From Nocardioides antri (GTDB lineage: Bacteria > Actinomycetota > Actinomycetes > Propionibacteriales > Nocardioidaceae): DNA of 64,000 bases. Every line of letters starts with the position of its first letter. Within the stretch, counting starts at the first letter, position 1. A program made the translations under genes and the position numbers. Below, one piece after another: positions 16,281 to 25,048 of this stretch. The DNA lies in NCBI RefSeq assembly GCF_008373765.1, contig NZ_VUJW01000004.1:28086-92085 (forward strand), read 5' to 3'. A model generated the notes under the pieces. The model was not told where the DNA came from. It was given only the letters and a program-made list of their open reading frames with translations, and made no database searches.

Positions 16281-16849
16281 CAGACAGGCGTCCGCCGTGG
16301 GGTGCGCGGGGTCACCTGGGCCGGGCGGGCGCCCGGCTCGCGCGTGAAGAGCCACACCGTCGCCGGGACGACGACGGCTGCGGCGAGGACGTCGTACACG
16401 GCCGCGGCGAGGACGACCTCGAGCAGCTGGCCGAGGTCGACGGCGGGGTCGCGCAGCAGCAGGCCGGAGAGGGCGAACACCGAGATGCCGACGAACGCGC
16501 CGCCCGCGCCGGCCGCCAGCATGAGCGGGTACGACGGCCGCCCGCCGGACTGCCCGGAGTCGTGGTCGTGCGCGAACCGCCCGACGACGTACCCGACGAC
16601 CATCAGCGCCAGCGCCCACCGCCCCGCCGCGTGGTCGGCCGGGGGCGCCACGTCGAGCAGCAGGCCGGCGCCGAACCCGAGCAGGGTGGCGAACCGGGGG
16701 TCGGTGACCAGCGCCGCGCCGACGACGGAGAGCAGCACCAGGTCGGGCACGACGCCGTCCCAGGCGAGGTGCGGGAAGACGGTGACCTGCAGCAGCAGCG
16801 CCATGACGACGGCGAGCAGCGCGGTGAACGGACGCCGGGTGCCTCTCAT
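16280..16849 (-). CDS. mreD: Rod shape-determining protein MreD
   Basis: A 189-residue membrane protein with five to six hydrophobic helices, starting with the typical VMALLLQVTVFP segment and VVPDLVLLSVV. MreD is part of the elongation complex with MreB, MreC, RodA and PBP2. Its ATG overlaps the mreC stop (ATGA) and its stop overlaps the pbp2 start (TGATG). The C-terminal tail is basic and proline-rich. Sequence conservation in MreD is low, so the call rests strongly on gene order. Confidence 0.9.
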   Translation of the reverse strand: MRGTRRPFTALLAVVMALLLQVTVFPHLAWDGVVPDLVLLSVVGAALVTDPRFATLLGFGAGLLLDVAPPADHAAGRWALALMVVGYVVGRFAHDHDSGQSGGRPSYPLMLAAGAGGAFVGISVFALSGLLLRDPAVDLGQLLEVVLAAAVYDVLAAAVVVPATVWLFTREPGARPAQVTPRTPRRTPV

Positions 16850-17799
16850 GACACCCCTCCGCCCTGGACGGTGCAGCCTGCCTCGATCACGCGCTCGCCG
16901 CCCGAGGGGACGACGACGCCGACCAGGTCGAGCGCGGTGAAGTCGACGTACGGCTCGAGGACGGCGCGGTAGGTGCCGAGGCGCAGCTCCTCGTAGACCC
17001 GCGAGACCTCGCCGATCGGGACGCCGGAGACGTACGGCGCGCCCCCCTCGCTACCCCAGGTCACGACCGCCTGTCCCCGCTCCGGCACGACGGTGTTGTC
17101 GAGGAGCCGCAGGTCGAGCGGAGCATCGTCCGCGAGGCCGCCCCGGCCGTCGACCATGCCGTTCTCCATGTTGTCGCCGACCCGGCCGCCCACGCTGGAC
17201 GCGGCATCGACGATGAGCAGCACGGTGGCGGTGTGGCTGGTGACCTCGAGGATCCGGCCGACCAGCCCGTCGGCGTTGAGGACGGTCAGGTCGGGGCGCA
17301 GCCCGGCGTCCGAGCCGGCGTCAATCGTGACCGTGCTCGAGAACGACTGCGCGGAGCCGTAGCCGATGACCCGAGCGGGCGCGAGCGCGTAGCCGAGGTC
17401 GGTCATCCGGCACAGACCGAGGAGCTCGTCGCGCCGGTTCTCGTCGTACGGACCCCGGAGCAGCTCCAGCTCCTTGTCCTTGTTGTCGGCCTCGGCCGCG
17501 GCCAGGGCCTCGCGGAGGTCGGCGTTGGTGCGGAGGGCATCGGGGATCCCGACGATCGGTGCGAGGACGGTCGCGACACCCGCCTGGGCCGGGCCGAGCA
17601 CCTCGCCGGCGACCCGGCGGACCGGCGCGACCGGCGACTCCTCACCGCTGGTGCTGTCGACCACCATCAGCGCGACGCACGCCAGGACCAGCGCGACCAG
17701 CAGCGAGCGCGAGGGCATGCCGCGCTGCTCCTGGCGCTCCCGGGCCGTGGCGACCTGCCGGACCGGGCTCTGCCGCGGTGGCCGGGTGTCGAGGGACAT
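16846..17799 (-). CDS. mreC: Rod shape-determining protein MreC
   Basis: A 317-residue bitopic protein: a basic cytoplasmic N-terminus, one membrane helix at about residues 31-48 (SLLVALVLACVALMVV), a coiled coil around TNADLREALAAAEADNKDKE, and a double beta-barrel domain (GSAQSFSSTVTIDAGSDAGL, DGLVGRI, VDAASSVGGRV). It links cytoplasmic MreB to periplasmic PBP2. Start ATG 17799 overlaps the mreB stop by one base. Length and layout are normal for actinobacteria. Confidence 0.93.
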   Translation of the reverse strand: MSLDTRPPRQSPVRQVATARERQEQRGMPSRSLLVALVLACVALMVVDSTSGEESPVAPVRRVAGEVLGPAQAGVATVLAPIVGIPDALRTNADLREALAAAEADNKDKELELLRGPYDENRRDELLGLCRMTDLGYALAPARVIGYGSAQSFSSTVTIDAGSDAGLRPDLTVLNADGLVGRILEVTSHTATVLLIVDAASSVGGRVGDNMENGMVDGRGGLADDAPLDLRLLDNTVVPERGQAVVTWGSEGGAPYVSGVPIGEVSRVYEELRLGTYRAVLEPYVDFTALDLVGVVVPSGGERVIEAGCTVQGGGVS

Positions 17800-18830
17800 C
17801 AGAATCGCCTCGGGTTGGTGACCAGGACCTGCTGGAGCGCCTCGAACTCCTCCACGCACCGGCCGGCGCCCAGGGCGACGGAGACCAGCGGGTCCTCGGC
17901 GACGTGGACGGGCATCCCGGTCTCGTGGCGGATCCGCTCGTCGAGGCCGTGGAGCAGGGCACCGCCACCGGTGAGCACGATGCCGCGGTCCATGATGTCG
18001 CCGGCGAGCTCCGGCGGGGTCTGGTCGAGCGTGACGCGTACGGCGTCCACGATCGCGTGCAGCGGCTCGTCGAGGGCGTGCCGGATGTCGGCGGCCGTGA
18101 CGGTGACCGTCCGCGGCAGGCCGGTGACCAGGTCGCGGCCGCGGACCTCACCCTCGGGCTCGCGCGGGGCGGGGAACGCGGACCCGAGGGTCAGCTTGAC
18201 CTCCTCGGCGGTGCGCTCGCCGAGCATGAGGCCGTGCTCCTTCTTCATGTAGGCGACGATCGCGGCGTCGAGCTCGTCGCCGGCGGTGCGGATGCTGAGG
18301 CTGGTGACGATCCCGCCGAGGGAGATCACCGCGACCTCCGTCGTACCGCCGCCGACGTCGACGACCATGTTGCCGGTCGGCTCGTGCACGGGGAGGCCGG
18401 CGCCGATCGCGGCGGCCACGGGCTCCTCGACGACGTACACGCGCCGGGCGCCGGCCTGGTAGCCGGCCTCCTTCACCGCGCGCTGCTCGACCGGGGTGAT
18501 GGCGCTCGGCACGCAGATGACCATTCGCGGCTTCGCGAAGTAGCGGCGCTTGTGGACCCGCGCGATGAAGTGGCGGAGCATCTGCTCGGTCGCCTCGAAG
18601 TCGGCGATCACGCCGTCGCGCAGCGGGCGCAGCGCGGTGATGTTGTCGGGGGTGCGGCCCATCATCGCCTTCGCCTCGTGCCCGACCGCGATGACGTCGC
18701 CGGTCGAGTCGTTGAGCGCGACCACGCTCGGCTCGTCGAGCAGGACGCCGCGGCGCCGGACGTAGACCAAGGTGTTGGCGGTGCCGAGGTCGACGGCCAG
18801 GTCGCGACCGATGATGCTGTTCGCCCTCAA
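17799..18830 (-). CDS. mreB: Actin-like rod shape-determining protein MreB
   Basis: A 343-residue actin-family ATPase. Phosphate-1 motif [17 protein letters not shown], phosphate-2 [14 protein letters not shown], and the adenosine motif [15 protein letters not shown] are intact. It forms membrane-bound filaments that guide cell-wall synthesis; in spore-forming actinomycetes MreB acts in spore-wall assembly. The best start is TTG 18830 with GCGAGG upstream, because no ATG or GTG lies in frame near the conserved N-terminus. First gene of the mreBCD-pbp2-rodA operon. Confidence 0.94.
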   Translation of the reverse strand: MRANSIIGRDLAVDLGTANTLVYVRRRGVLLDEPSVVALNDSTGDVIAVGHEAKAMMGRTPDNITALRPLRDGVIADFEATEQMLRHFIARVHKRRYFAKPRMVICVPSAITPVEQRAVKEAGYQAGARRVYVVEEPVAAAIGAGLPVHEPTGNMVVDVGGGTTEVAVISLGGIVTSLSIRTAGDELDAAIVAYMKKEHGLMLGERTAEEVKLTLGSAFPAPREPEGEVRGRDLVTGLPRTVTVTAADIRHALDEPLHAIVDAVRVTLDQTPPELAGDIMDRGIVLTGGGALLHGLDERIRHETGMPVHVAEDPLVSVALGAGRCVEEFEALQQVLVTNPRRF

Positions 18831-19045
18831 CGCATGCCTCGCAGACTCACCGAGGGTCCGACCGCCGTCGGTCAGGCCCAGGCCGTACGCGACGGGGAAG
18901 CCGGTGCGCCCCGAGGAGGCGGTGCGCCGGGGTGGGTCTCGGGCGCACGATCCGGGACCCTCCGCTTGCGAGGGTAGGTAAGGCTCAGCCTGTCACCACG
19001 GAGGCACGCCGATACGTGTGTGACGGATGTGACGTCTGTGGTAGG

Positions 19046-19453
19046 TCAGAGCTGGGGGAACCAGAGCGCGATCTCGCGCGCGGCGGACTCGGGGGAGTCG
19101 GAGCCGTGGACCAGGTTCTCGCGATTGGAGAGCGAGAGGTCGCCGCGGATGGTGCCGGGAGCGGCCTTGCGACCGTCGGTCGCGCCGTTGATGGCCCGGA
19201 CGACCTCGATCGCCTCGTCGCCCTCGAGCACGAGTGCGACGAGCGGGCCGCTGGTCACGAAGTCGCGCAGCGGCGGGTAGAAGTCCTTCTGGACGTGCTC
19301 GTGGTAGTGCGCGTCGGCCTGGGCGGCATCGATGTGGCGCTGCTCCATCGCGACGACGGTGAGGCCCTTCGCCTCGAACCGCGAGAGCACGTTGCCCACC
19401 AGGCCGCGGCGTACGGCGTCGGGCTTGATCAGGACCAGGGTGCGTTGGGTCAC
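19046..19453 (-). CDS. ndk: Nucleoside diphosphate kinase
   Basis: A 135-residue NDK that transfers the gamma phosphate between nucleoside triphosphates and diphosphates through a phosphohistidine. The N-terminal TLVLIKPDAVRRGLVG and the active-site NLVHGSDSPESAAREI with His116 are complete. Start GTG 19453. It lies upstream of mreB on the same strand with a 215-base spacer, the same neighbour relation as in Streptomyces. Confidence 0.95.
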   Translation of the reverse strand: MTQRTLVLIKPDAVRRGLVGNVLSRFEAKGLTVVAMEQRHIDAAQADAHYHEHVQKDFYPPLRDFVTSGPLVALVLEGDEAIEVVRAINGATDGRKAAPGTIRGDLSLSNRENLVHGSDSPESAAREIALWFPQL

Positions 19454-19462
19454 GCGCGGACT

Positions 19463-20050
19463 CTACCGATGCTCCTCACCGAGCAACGGCACGAGGTACT
19501 TCGTCGCGAAGGCCCGGGTGGCCTCGTCGTCGTGCATCGGGATCCGGCCGTCCGGCGCGAGCACGAGGCTGAGCGCGAGCCGGGCCTGGATCTCGGCCAC
19601 GAGGTCGGCATCCACGTCGAGGTAGCGCCCCTCGTCCTGCAGGTCACGGATCCAGCCGGCGATGTAGTCACGGACCATCACCATGATCTGGTCGGCCAGC
19701 TGGCCCGGCGGCACGGCCTCGCCGTCGTCGCCGTCGCCGCGGAGCAGCCGGACCAGGAGCTGCCGGTCGGCGACGGCGTGCGCGAAGGCCGTGAACCCCG
19801 CCGCCGCCTGGCCCTCGACCGTCGCCTCCTCCGCCAGCGCCGCGTCCACGACGCCGACCACCTTGGCGGCCTCGCGCAGCAGCAGGGCCCGGACGAGCTC
19901 CATCTTGCGCGGGAACCGGCGGTAGACGGTGGCGACGCCGAGGCCGGCCGCCTCGGCGATCTGGTTCATCGTCGTACGACGCACGCCCCCCTCGGCGAGG
20001 ACCCCGTAGGCGGCGTCGAGGATCCGCACGGTCGCCGGGTCGATGTCCAT
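19463..20050 (-). CDS. TetR family repressor of the ALDH-SDR-P450 operon
   Basis: A 195-residue TetR regulator. The helix-turn-helix lies at residues 8-52 (LDAAYGVLAEGGVRRTTMNQ, then IAEAAGLGVATVYRRFPRK). Start ATG 20050 is chosen since it puts the DNA-binding domain at the N-terminus; the frame upstream is antisense to the divergent gene. A 31-base palindrome in the 76-base spacer to the aldehyde dehydrogenase gene is its probable operator, so it likely represses both itself and the operon. The inducer is unknown. Confidence 0.9.
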   Translation of the reverse strand: MDIDPATVRILDAAYGVLAEGGVRRTTMNQIAEAAGLGVATVYRRFPRKMELVRALLLREAAKVVGVVDAALAEEATVEGQAAAGFTAFAHAVADRQLLVRLLRGDGDDGEAVPPGQLADQIMVMVRDYIAGWIRDLQDEGRYLDVDADLVAEIQARLALSLVLAPDGRIPMHDDEATRAFATKYLVPLLGEEHR

Positions 20051-20079
20051 GCCGCAGACCCTAGCCGCGCCGGCCTTCC

Positions 20080-20110
20080 GGTGATAGATTCCCAAGCACT
20101 TTCTATCACC
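20080..20110. promoter_or_regulatory. TetR operator palindrome, ALDH operon
   Basis: Arms GGTGATAGA and TCTATCACC are perfect 9-base complements separated by 13 bases. It sits between divergent starts at 20050 and 20127, 16 bases before the ALDH ATG. Operator function is inferred. Confidence 0.7.
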
Positions 20111-20126
20111 GCAGTGTGGAGGCCCC

Positions 20127-21509
20127 ATGGCGCTCACGTCCGCCGAGCAGCTCGTCCGCAGGCTCCGCACGACCTTCGAGTCCGGCCGGACCCGCGACCT
20201 GGACTGGCGTCGCGACCAGCTCCGCTCGCTGTCGCGGATGCTGAGAGACAACGAGGGGGCGCTCCTCGCCGCCCTGGCCGAGGACCTCGGGAAGCCGCGG
20301 TTCGAGGCGTGGGCCGGCGACATCGCCGCCTCCGCCGCCGAGGCCGACCACCTGCGCAAGCGCCTGGGCGGCTGGGCCAAGGACTCCTCCGCGCGGATGC
20401 CGATGGCGTTCCTGCCCGCCCGGGCGAGCATCCGCCACGAGCCGCGGGGCGTCGTGCTCGTCATCGCGCCGTGGAACTACCCCGTCTACCTCCTGGCCAC
20501 GCCGCTCGCCGCCGCCCTCGCCGCCGGCAACGCCGTCGTCTGCAAGCCCTCGGAGCTCGCGCCGGCCACCTCGGCGCTGGTCACCCGGCTCGCCGGCGAG
20601 TACCTCGACCCGTCCGCCGTCGTCTTCGTCGAGGGCGGCGTCGAGGACACGACCGCGCTGCTCGAGCAGCGTTTCGACCACATCCTCTACACCGGCAACG
20701 GGACGGTCGGCCGGATCGTCGCCGAGGCGGCGGCGCGCCACCTCACCCCGACCACGCTGGAGCTCGGCGGCAAGAGCCCGGCGATCGTCGACCGCGACGC
20801 CAACCTCAAGCAGGCCGCCAGCCGGGTCGCGTTCGCGAAGTGGTCCAACGCCGGGCAGACCTGCATCGCCGTCGACCACGTGTGGGTCCACCACGACGTG
20901 CACGACGAGCTCGTCGACCGGCTCGCCACCGAGGTCCGCGCGCGCTACGGCGACGACCCGCGCCAGAGCCCCGACTTCGGCCGGATCGTCAACGAGCGGC
21001 ACGCCGCACGGATCGGCGGGCTGCTCGACGCCGGTGGCTACGACGAGGTCGTCGCGGGTGGCACGGTCGACGTCGCGGACAGGTACGTCGCACCGACGAT
21101 CCTCACCGGCGTCAAGCCGGACGCGGCCCTGATGGGCGAGGAGATCTTCGGGCCGGTCCTCCCCGTCCTCGGGTTCGGCGACATCAGCGAGCCGATCGCC
21201 CACGTCAACGCGGGCGAGCATCCGCTGGCGCTCTACGTCTTCTCGCGGCACAACGTCGACCGGGTCCTCGAGCAGACCACGTCCGGCGGCGCCTGCGTGA
21301 ACGACACGATGATGCAGGTCTTCCCGCCCAGCCTCCCCTTCGGGGGCGTCGGCGCGAGCGGCTACGGGGCCTACCACGGCAAGTGGGGGTTCGAGACGTT
21401 CAGCCACCGCCGGGCGGTGTTCCGCCGGCCCTCGTTCTTCGTCGAGCCGGCACTCGCGAAGGCGCCCTACACCGCCGTCAAAGAGCGCATCGCGCGCCTC
21501 GTCTACTGA
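20127..21509 (+). CDS. Aldehyde dehydrogenase, class 3-like
   Basis: A 460-residue NAD(P)-dependent aldehyde dehydrogenase of the short, ALDH3/coniferyl-aldehyde type. Conserved pieces: VVLVIAPWNYPVYL, CKPSELAPATSA, LELGGKSPAIV with Glu212 as general base, NAGQTCIAVD with Cys246 as nucleophile, and EEIFGPVLPV. It would oxidise a medium or long-chain or aromatic aldehyde to the acid, possibly the product of the P450 and SDR genes that follow. First gene of a four-gene operon. Bases 20110-20126 leave little leader room. Confidence 0.92.
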   Translation: MALTSAEQLVRRLRTTFESGRTRDLDWRRDQLRSLSRMLRDNEGALLAALAEDLGKPRFEAWAGDIAASAAEADHLRKRLGGWAKDSSARMPMAFLPARASIRHEPRGVVLVIAPWNYPVYLLATPLAAALAAGNAVVCKPSELAPATSALVTRLAGEYLDPSAVVFVEGGVEDTTALLEQRFDHILYTGNGTVGRIVAEAAARHLTPTTLELGGKSPAIVDRDANLKQAASRVAFAKWSNAGQTCIAVDHVWVHHDVHDELVDRLATEVRARYGDDPRQSPDFGRIVNERHAARIGGLLDAGGYDEVVAGGTVDVADRYVAPTILTGVKPDAALMGEEIFGPVLPVLGFGDISEPIAHVNAGEHPLALYVFSRHNVDRVLEQTTSGGACVNDTMMQVFPPSLPFGGVGASGYGAYHGKWGFETFSHRRAVFRRPSFFVEPALAKAPYTAVKERIARLVY

Positions 21510-21532
21510 CCGCCACCCAGGAGGACACCCCC

Positions 21533-22375
21533 ATGACCAAGCGACTCACCGGCCGCGTCGTCGCGATCACCGGCGCCGGCCGAGGCATCGGCGCCGCGAC
21601 GACCGAGGCCCTCACCCGGGAGGGCGCCCGCGTCGCGATCGGCGACATCGACCTCGACGTCGCGAAGGCGACCGCGGAGCGGATCGGGGGCGACACCCTC
21701 GCCCTCCCGCTCGACGTCACGTCGGCCGACAGCGTGACCGACTTCATCGACACCGTCGAGTCGAACCTCGGCCCCATCGACGTCTACATCAACAATGCCG
21801 GCGTGATGCCGCTGTCGGCGCTGCTCGACGAGGACGACGCGACCATCGACCGGATCTTCGCGATCAACACCCGCGCCGTCATCCACGGCACCCGCGAGGC
21901 GGCGCGCCGGATGCTGCCGCGCGGTCGCGGCCACATCGTCAACGTCGCGTCGACGGCGGGCAAGGCCGGCATCGCGGGCAGCGCGACGTACTGCGCCTCG
22001 AAGGCGGCCGTCGTCCAGTACACCGAGGGCGCGTACGCCGAGCTCCACCCGAAGGGCCTCGACTTCTCGGTGGTGATGCCCGGCATCACGCGCACCGAGC
22101 TGACGGCCGGCGTCGAGGACATGCCGGCCTTCCGCGCGATCACGCCCGAGTCGGTGGCCGACGCGATCGTCGCGGCCGTGGTGAAGCCCCGGTTCGAGGT
22201 CTACGTCCCCCGGTCCGCCCGGCCGCTGCTCAACGTCACCCGGATGCTCCCGTTCGGCGTCGGCCAGTGGATCGGCAAGCGGATGGGGGCCGACCACGTG
22301 TTCATGGACGCCCTCGACCGGCCGGAGCGGTCGTCGTACGAGGCGCGGGCGACCGGCCGGGAGGACGAGCGATGA
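21533..22375 (+). CDS. Short-chain dehydrogenase/reductase
   Basis: A 280-residue classical SDR. Rossmann motif TGAGRGIG at about residue 13, NNAGV near residue 88, and the catalytic Ser of VASTAGKAG with YCASK. The C-terminal 40 residues (ARPLLNVTRMLPFGVGQWIG) form an extension seen in SDRs of lipid metabolism. It probably interconverts an alcohol and a ketone or aldehyde. The ATG has GGAGG about 8 bases upstream; the stop overlaps the P450 start as ATGA. Substrate cannot be deduced. Confidence 0.9.
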   Translation: MTKRLTGRVVAITGAGRGIGAATTEALTREGARVAIGDIDLDVAKATAERIGGDTLALPLDVTSADSVTDFIDTVESNLGPIDVYINNAGVMPLSALLDEDDATIDRIFAINTRAVIHGTREAARRMLPRGRGHIVNVASTAGKAGIAGSATYCASKAAVVQYTEGAYAELHPKGLDFSVVMPGITRTELTAGVEDMPAFRAITPESVADAIVAAVVKPRFEVYVPRSARPLLNVTRMLPFGVGQWIGKRMGADHVFMDALDRPERSSYEARATGREDER

Positions 22376-23790
22376 AGGCCTCCCTGCTCCACTTCCCGGG
22401 CGACCGTCTCCTCGACGCGGTGCAGGACCGGGTGGGCACGACGCCGGTGCCGCTGGCGGAGCCGCCCGCGGGCAGCGGCCTCCAGCCGATCATGGGCGAG
22501 CTCGGTCTTCCCGTCCTCGGCAAGACCCTGGAGATGATCCGCGAGGGCTGGGACTCCACCCCCGAGATGCACGAGAAGTACGGCGACGTCTTCTGGGTCC
22601 GCGCCTTCGGCACCAAGGTCGCGCTGGCGATCGGGCCAGACGCCGTACAGGAGGTCCTGCAGAACAAGGGGAAGGTGTACTCCCAGTCCGGCTGGGAGTA
22701 CTTCATCGGGCCGTTCTTCACCCGCGGCCTCATGCTCCTCGACGGCCAGGAGCACCTGCTCCACCGGCGGATCATGCAGGAGGCCTTCGCGCGCCCCCGG
22801 CTCGAGGCCTACCAGGGCCGGATCCAGGGGATCATCAACCGCGTCGTGCCGACCTGGCCGACCGACGAGCCGATGCCGATGTACCCGGCGGTGAAGTCGC
22901 TGTCGCTGGACGTGGCCACCGAGATCTTCATGGGCACCGAGCCGAACGACGAGGCCCACGGGCTCACCCAGGCGTTCATCGACGCGGTCCGCGCCGGCAC
23001 CGGCCTGATCCGGACTCCCGTGCCCGTGCTCAGGACGCGGTGGAACAAGGGGCTGGAGGGCCGCAAGGTGCTCGACGCCTACTTCCGCTCCCAGATCCCG
23101 GCCAAGCGGGCGTCGGACGACGACGACCTCTTCGCCGCGCTCTGCCACGTCGAGACCGACGACGGGATGAGGTTCACCGACGACGACGTCGTCAGCCACA
23201 TGATCTTCCTGATGATGGCGGCGCACGACACCTCCACCATCACCGCCACCGCGATGGCCTACTACTTCGCGAAGTTCCCGGAGTGGCAGGACAAGGCCCG
23301 CGCCGAGTCGCTCGCGCTGGGGACCGCGACACCGGCGATCGACGAGCTCGAGAGCCTGACCACCCTGGACCTGGTCTTCAAGGAGGCCATGCGCCTGGTC
23401 GCTCCCGTCCCCGCGCTCGTGCGGCGGGCCACCGAGGACACCGAGCTCCGCGGCCGCTTCGTGCCGGCGGGCACGATCGTGGTGGTCGCGCCGGGCGCGG
23501 TCCACACGATCGGGGACCACTGGGTCAACGTCAACGCGTTCGACCCGCTCCGCCACGCCGAGCCGCGCAACGAGCACAAGGCGCACCGCTACGGTTACGT
23601 CCCGTTCGGCGGTGGCGCGCACAAGTGCATCGGCATGGCGTTCGGCACCAACGAGGTCAAGGCGCTCCTCCACACGATGTTGACCAGCTACGAGCTCGAG
23701 GTCCCCGCCGACTACGAGATCGAGTGGGACCACACGTCCCTGGTGGTGCCGACCGACGACTTCCCCGTGACCCTCCGGCCGCTGTCGTGA
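22372..23790 (+). CDS. Cytochrome P450
   Basis: A 472-residue soluble P450. Heme loop FGGGAHKCIGMAF with Cys419 as thiolate ligand; the oxygen-activating I-helix has MMAAHDTSTITA; the K-helix ExxR is EAMR, and PERF-like segment FDPLRHAE is present. The sequence resembles the group that includes sterol and alkane hydroxylating enzymes (RIMQEAFARPRLEAY is typical), but a CYP family number would need a database search. Translationally coupled to the SDR before it and the MpaB-type gene after it (GTGA). No ferredoxin or reductase is nearby. Confidence 0.93.
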   Translation: MKASLLHFPGDRLLDAVQDRVGTTPVPLAEPPAGSGLQPIMGELGLPVLGKTLEMIREGWDSTPEMHEKYGDVFWVRAFGTKVALAIGPDAVQEVLQNKGKVYSQSGWEYFIGPFFTRGLMLLDGQEHLLHRRIMQEAFARPRLEAYQGRIQGIINRVVPTWPTDEPMPMYPAVKSLSLDVATEIFMGTEPNDEAHGLTQAFIDAVRAGTGLIRTPVPVLRTRWNKGLEGRKVLDAYFRSQIPAKRASDDDDLFAALCHVETDDGMRFTDDDVVSHMIFLMMAAHDTSTITATAMAYYFAKFPEWQDKARAESLALGTATPAIDELESLTTLDLVFKEAMRLVAPVPALVRRATEDTELRGRFVPAGTIVVVAPGAVHTIGDHWVNVNAFDPLRHAEPRNEHKAHRYGYVPFGGGAHKCIGMAFGTNEVKALLHTMLTSYELEVPADYEIEWDHTSLVVPTDDFPVTLRPLS

Positions 23791-24680
23791 GCGCCGTCTC
23801 CGCGGTGTACGTCGTGCGGCCCGGCGAGCCGCTCGGCCCGGAGTCCCTGACGTGGCGGCTGTTCGGCGACCAGCGGATGATGCTGGTCGGCATGCGCGCC
23901 GGCCTGCTGCAGACGATGCACCCGGCGATCGACCAGGCGCTCCGCGACCACGACTCGACGTACTTCCAGGGTCCGATGAAGCGGATCCTCCGGTCGCTCC
24001 CCCAGATCCTCGGGGTCGTCTACGACGCCGATGCCGCGGGGACCGCGGCCCGGGTCCGCGACTACCACCGCCACCTCACCGGGACCCTCCCCGACGGGGG
24101 CCGCTACAGCGCACTCACGCCGGAGGTCTTCTACTGGCCGCACGCCACGTTCTTCGAGATGCAGATCGCGCTCCGGGAGTTCTTCGGGAGGCCGCTGTCC
24201 GAGGACGCCAAGGAGCTGCTGTTCCAGGAGTCGCGCCAGTGGTACTCCCTCTACGGCGTCTCCGCGACCGGCACGCCGACGACGTACGCCGAGTTCCGCG
24301 ACTACTGGGACCACATGGTGTCGAAGGTGCTCGTGCCCAACGCGATCGCCCGGTCGACGTTCAACCGGACCAAGAAGGGCATCTTCGGGCCGTCACCGTC
24401 GAAGTACCTGCCCGACGTGCTCTGGCGCCCACTGTCCGACACGCAGTTCGACGCCATGGCCTGGGTGCTCCGCGGCACGCTCCCCCCGGAGCTGCGCGAC
24501 CGGATGGGCCTCGACTGGACCGCCGCCGAGGAGCGGCGGCTGCGCATGATCGGCGCCGGCATCCAGCACACGTTCGGCCGGTTGCCGCTCCCGGCGCGGC
24601 TGCTCCCCCAGGCCCGGCAGGCCTGGCGCCGGGAGGCGGACCGGTCCCACGGCCCGGCTCGGGCGCTCCCTGCTCGCTGA
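23787..24680 (+). CDS. Oxygenase MpaB family protein (DUF2236), paralog 1
   Basis: A 297-residue protein of PF09995, the family of fungal MpaB and bacterial latex-clearing oxygenases, several of which bind heme b. The N-terminal SLTWRLFGDQRMMLVGMRAG and LQTMHPAI are family hallmarks, and FYWPHATFFE and YWDHM carry the histidines typical of the family. It probably oxidatively cleaves or modifies a hydrophobic substrate. The start GTG overlaps the P450 stop, making it the last gene of the ALDH-SDR-P450-MpaB operon. Two relatives in this window (35262 and 37969) lack these histidines. Confidence 0.85.
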   Translation: MSAVSAVYVVRPGEPLGPESLTWRLFGDQRMMLVGMRAGLLQTMHPAIDQALRDHDSTYFQGPMKRILRSLPQILGVVYDADAAGTAARVRDYHRHLTGTLPDGGRYSALTPEVFYWPHATFFEMQIALREFFGRPLSEDAKELLFQESRQWYSLYGVSATGTPTTYAEFRDYWDHMVSKVLVPNAIARSTFNRTKKGIFGPSPSKYLPDVLWRPLSDTQFDAMAWVLRGTLPPELRDRMGLDWTAAEERRLRMIGAGIQHTFGRLPLPARLLPQARQAWRREADRSHGPARALPAR

Positions 24681-25048
24681 GGCGGAAAGGCTCTCCTGCC
24701 GTTCGGTGGGCTTGGATCGCCGCCGCTGACCCACCTTTCTGGTCGAGCTCCGCCCAGGTGTGAGCTGGCGGACTCGCTCGAGAGCCCGGCCAGTCGCGCT
24801 CCTTCGGAGGGTCGGTAGACGGCTCCCGAGGATGAGGCCCCTTGGCTCTCGGCGGGGGGCCTCGCCCGTCCGGGGGAGGCGACCCCCGACCCGGTGTCCC
24901 GGGTCGGGGGTCGAATCCCGAGCAGCCTCACCGGGCTGTGTGCTCAACCGGCGGGCCTGACCGAGCCTCGTCCCCATGGAAGACCAGGTCGGCTACTCAT
25001 GCGATACCCCGCCCGCGCGGCCCCATCCGGTGAGCAGCCAAGGTCTCA
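24681..25048. other. Gene-free spacer with convergent terminator hairpins
   Basis: A 368-base stretch between convergent transcription units. Two hairpins at 24859-24912 are the only clear structures. The stretch around 24900-24930 resembles the T arm of a tRNA but does not fold as one. Confidence 0.6.
24859..24912. terminator. Double hairpin, bidirectional terminator candidate
   Basis: First stem GCCTC/GAGGC with inner CCC/GGG (24859-24880), directly followed by a perfect 14-bp stem GACCCCCGACCCGG / CCGGGTCGGGGGTC with loop TGTC (24881-24912). It lies between the convergent MpaB-type and HxlR genes. Confidence 0.55.

Noticed and set aside
18932-22375. Very long plus-strand frame of 1147 codons
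   Set aside because: It crosses mreB promoter, ndk and tetR on the other strand and ALDH in another frame. Only its last 280 codons, the SDR gene from ATG 21533, carry a protein family.
24833-24930. Possible tRNA, because GGGGTCGAATCCCGAGCAGCC resembles a T arm in its first 20 bases
   Set aside because: The T stem does not pair correctly with a 7-base loop, no anticodon arm or D arm can be drawn, and the region is dominated by two long hairpins.
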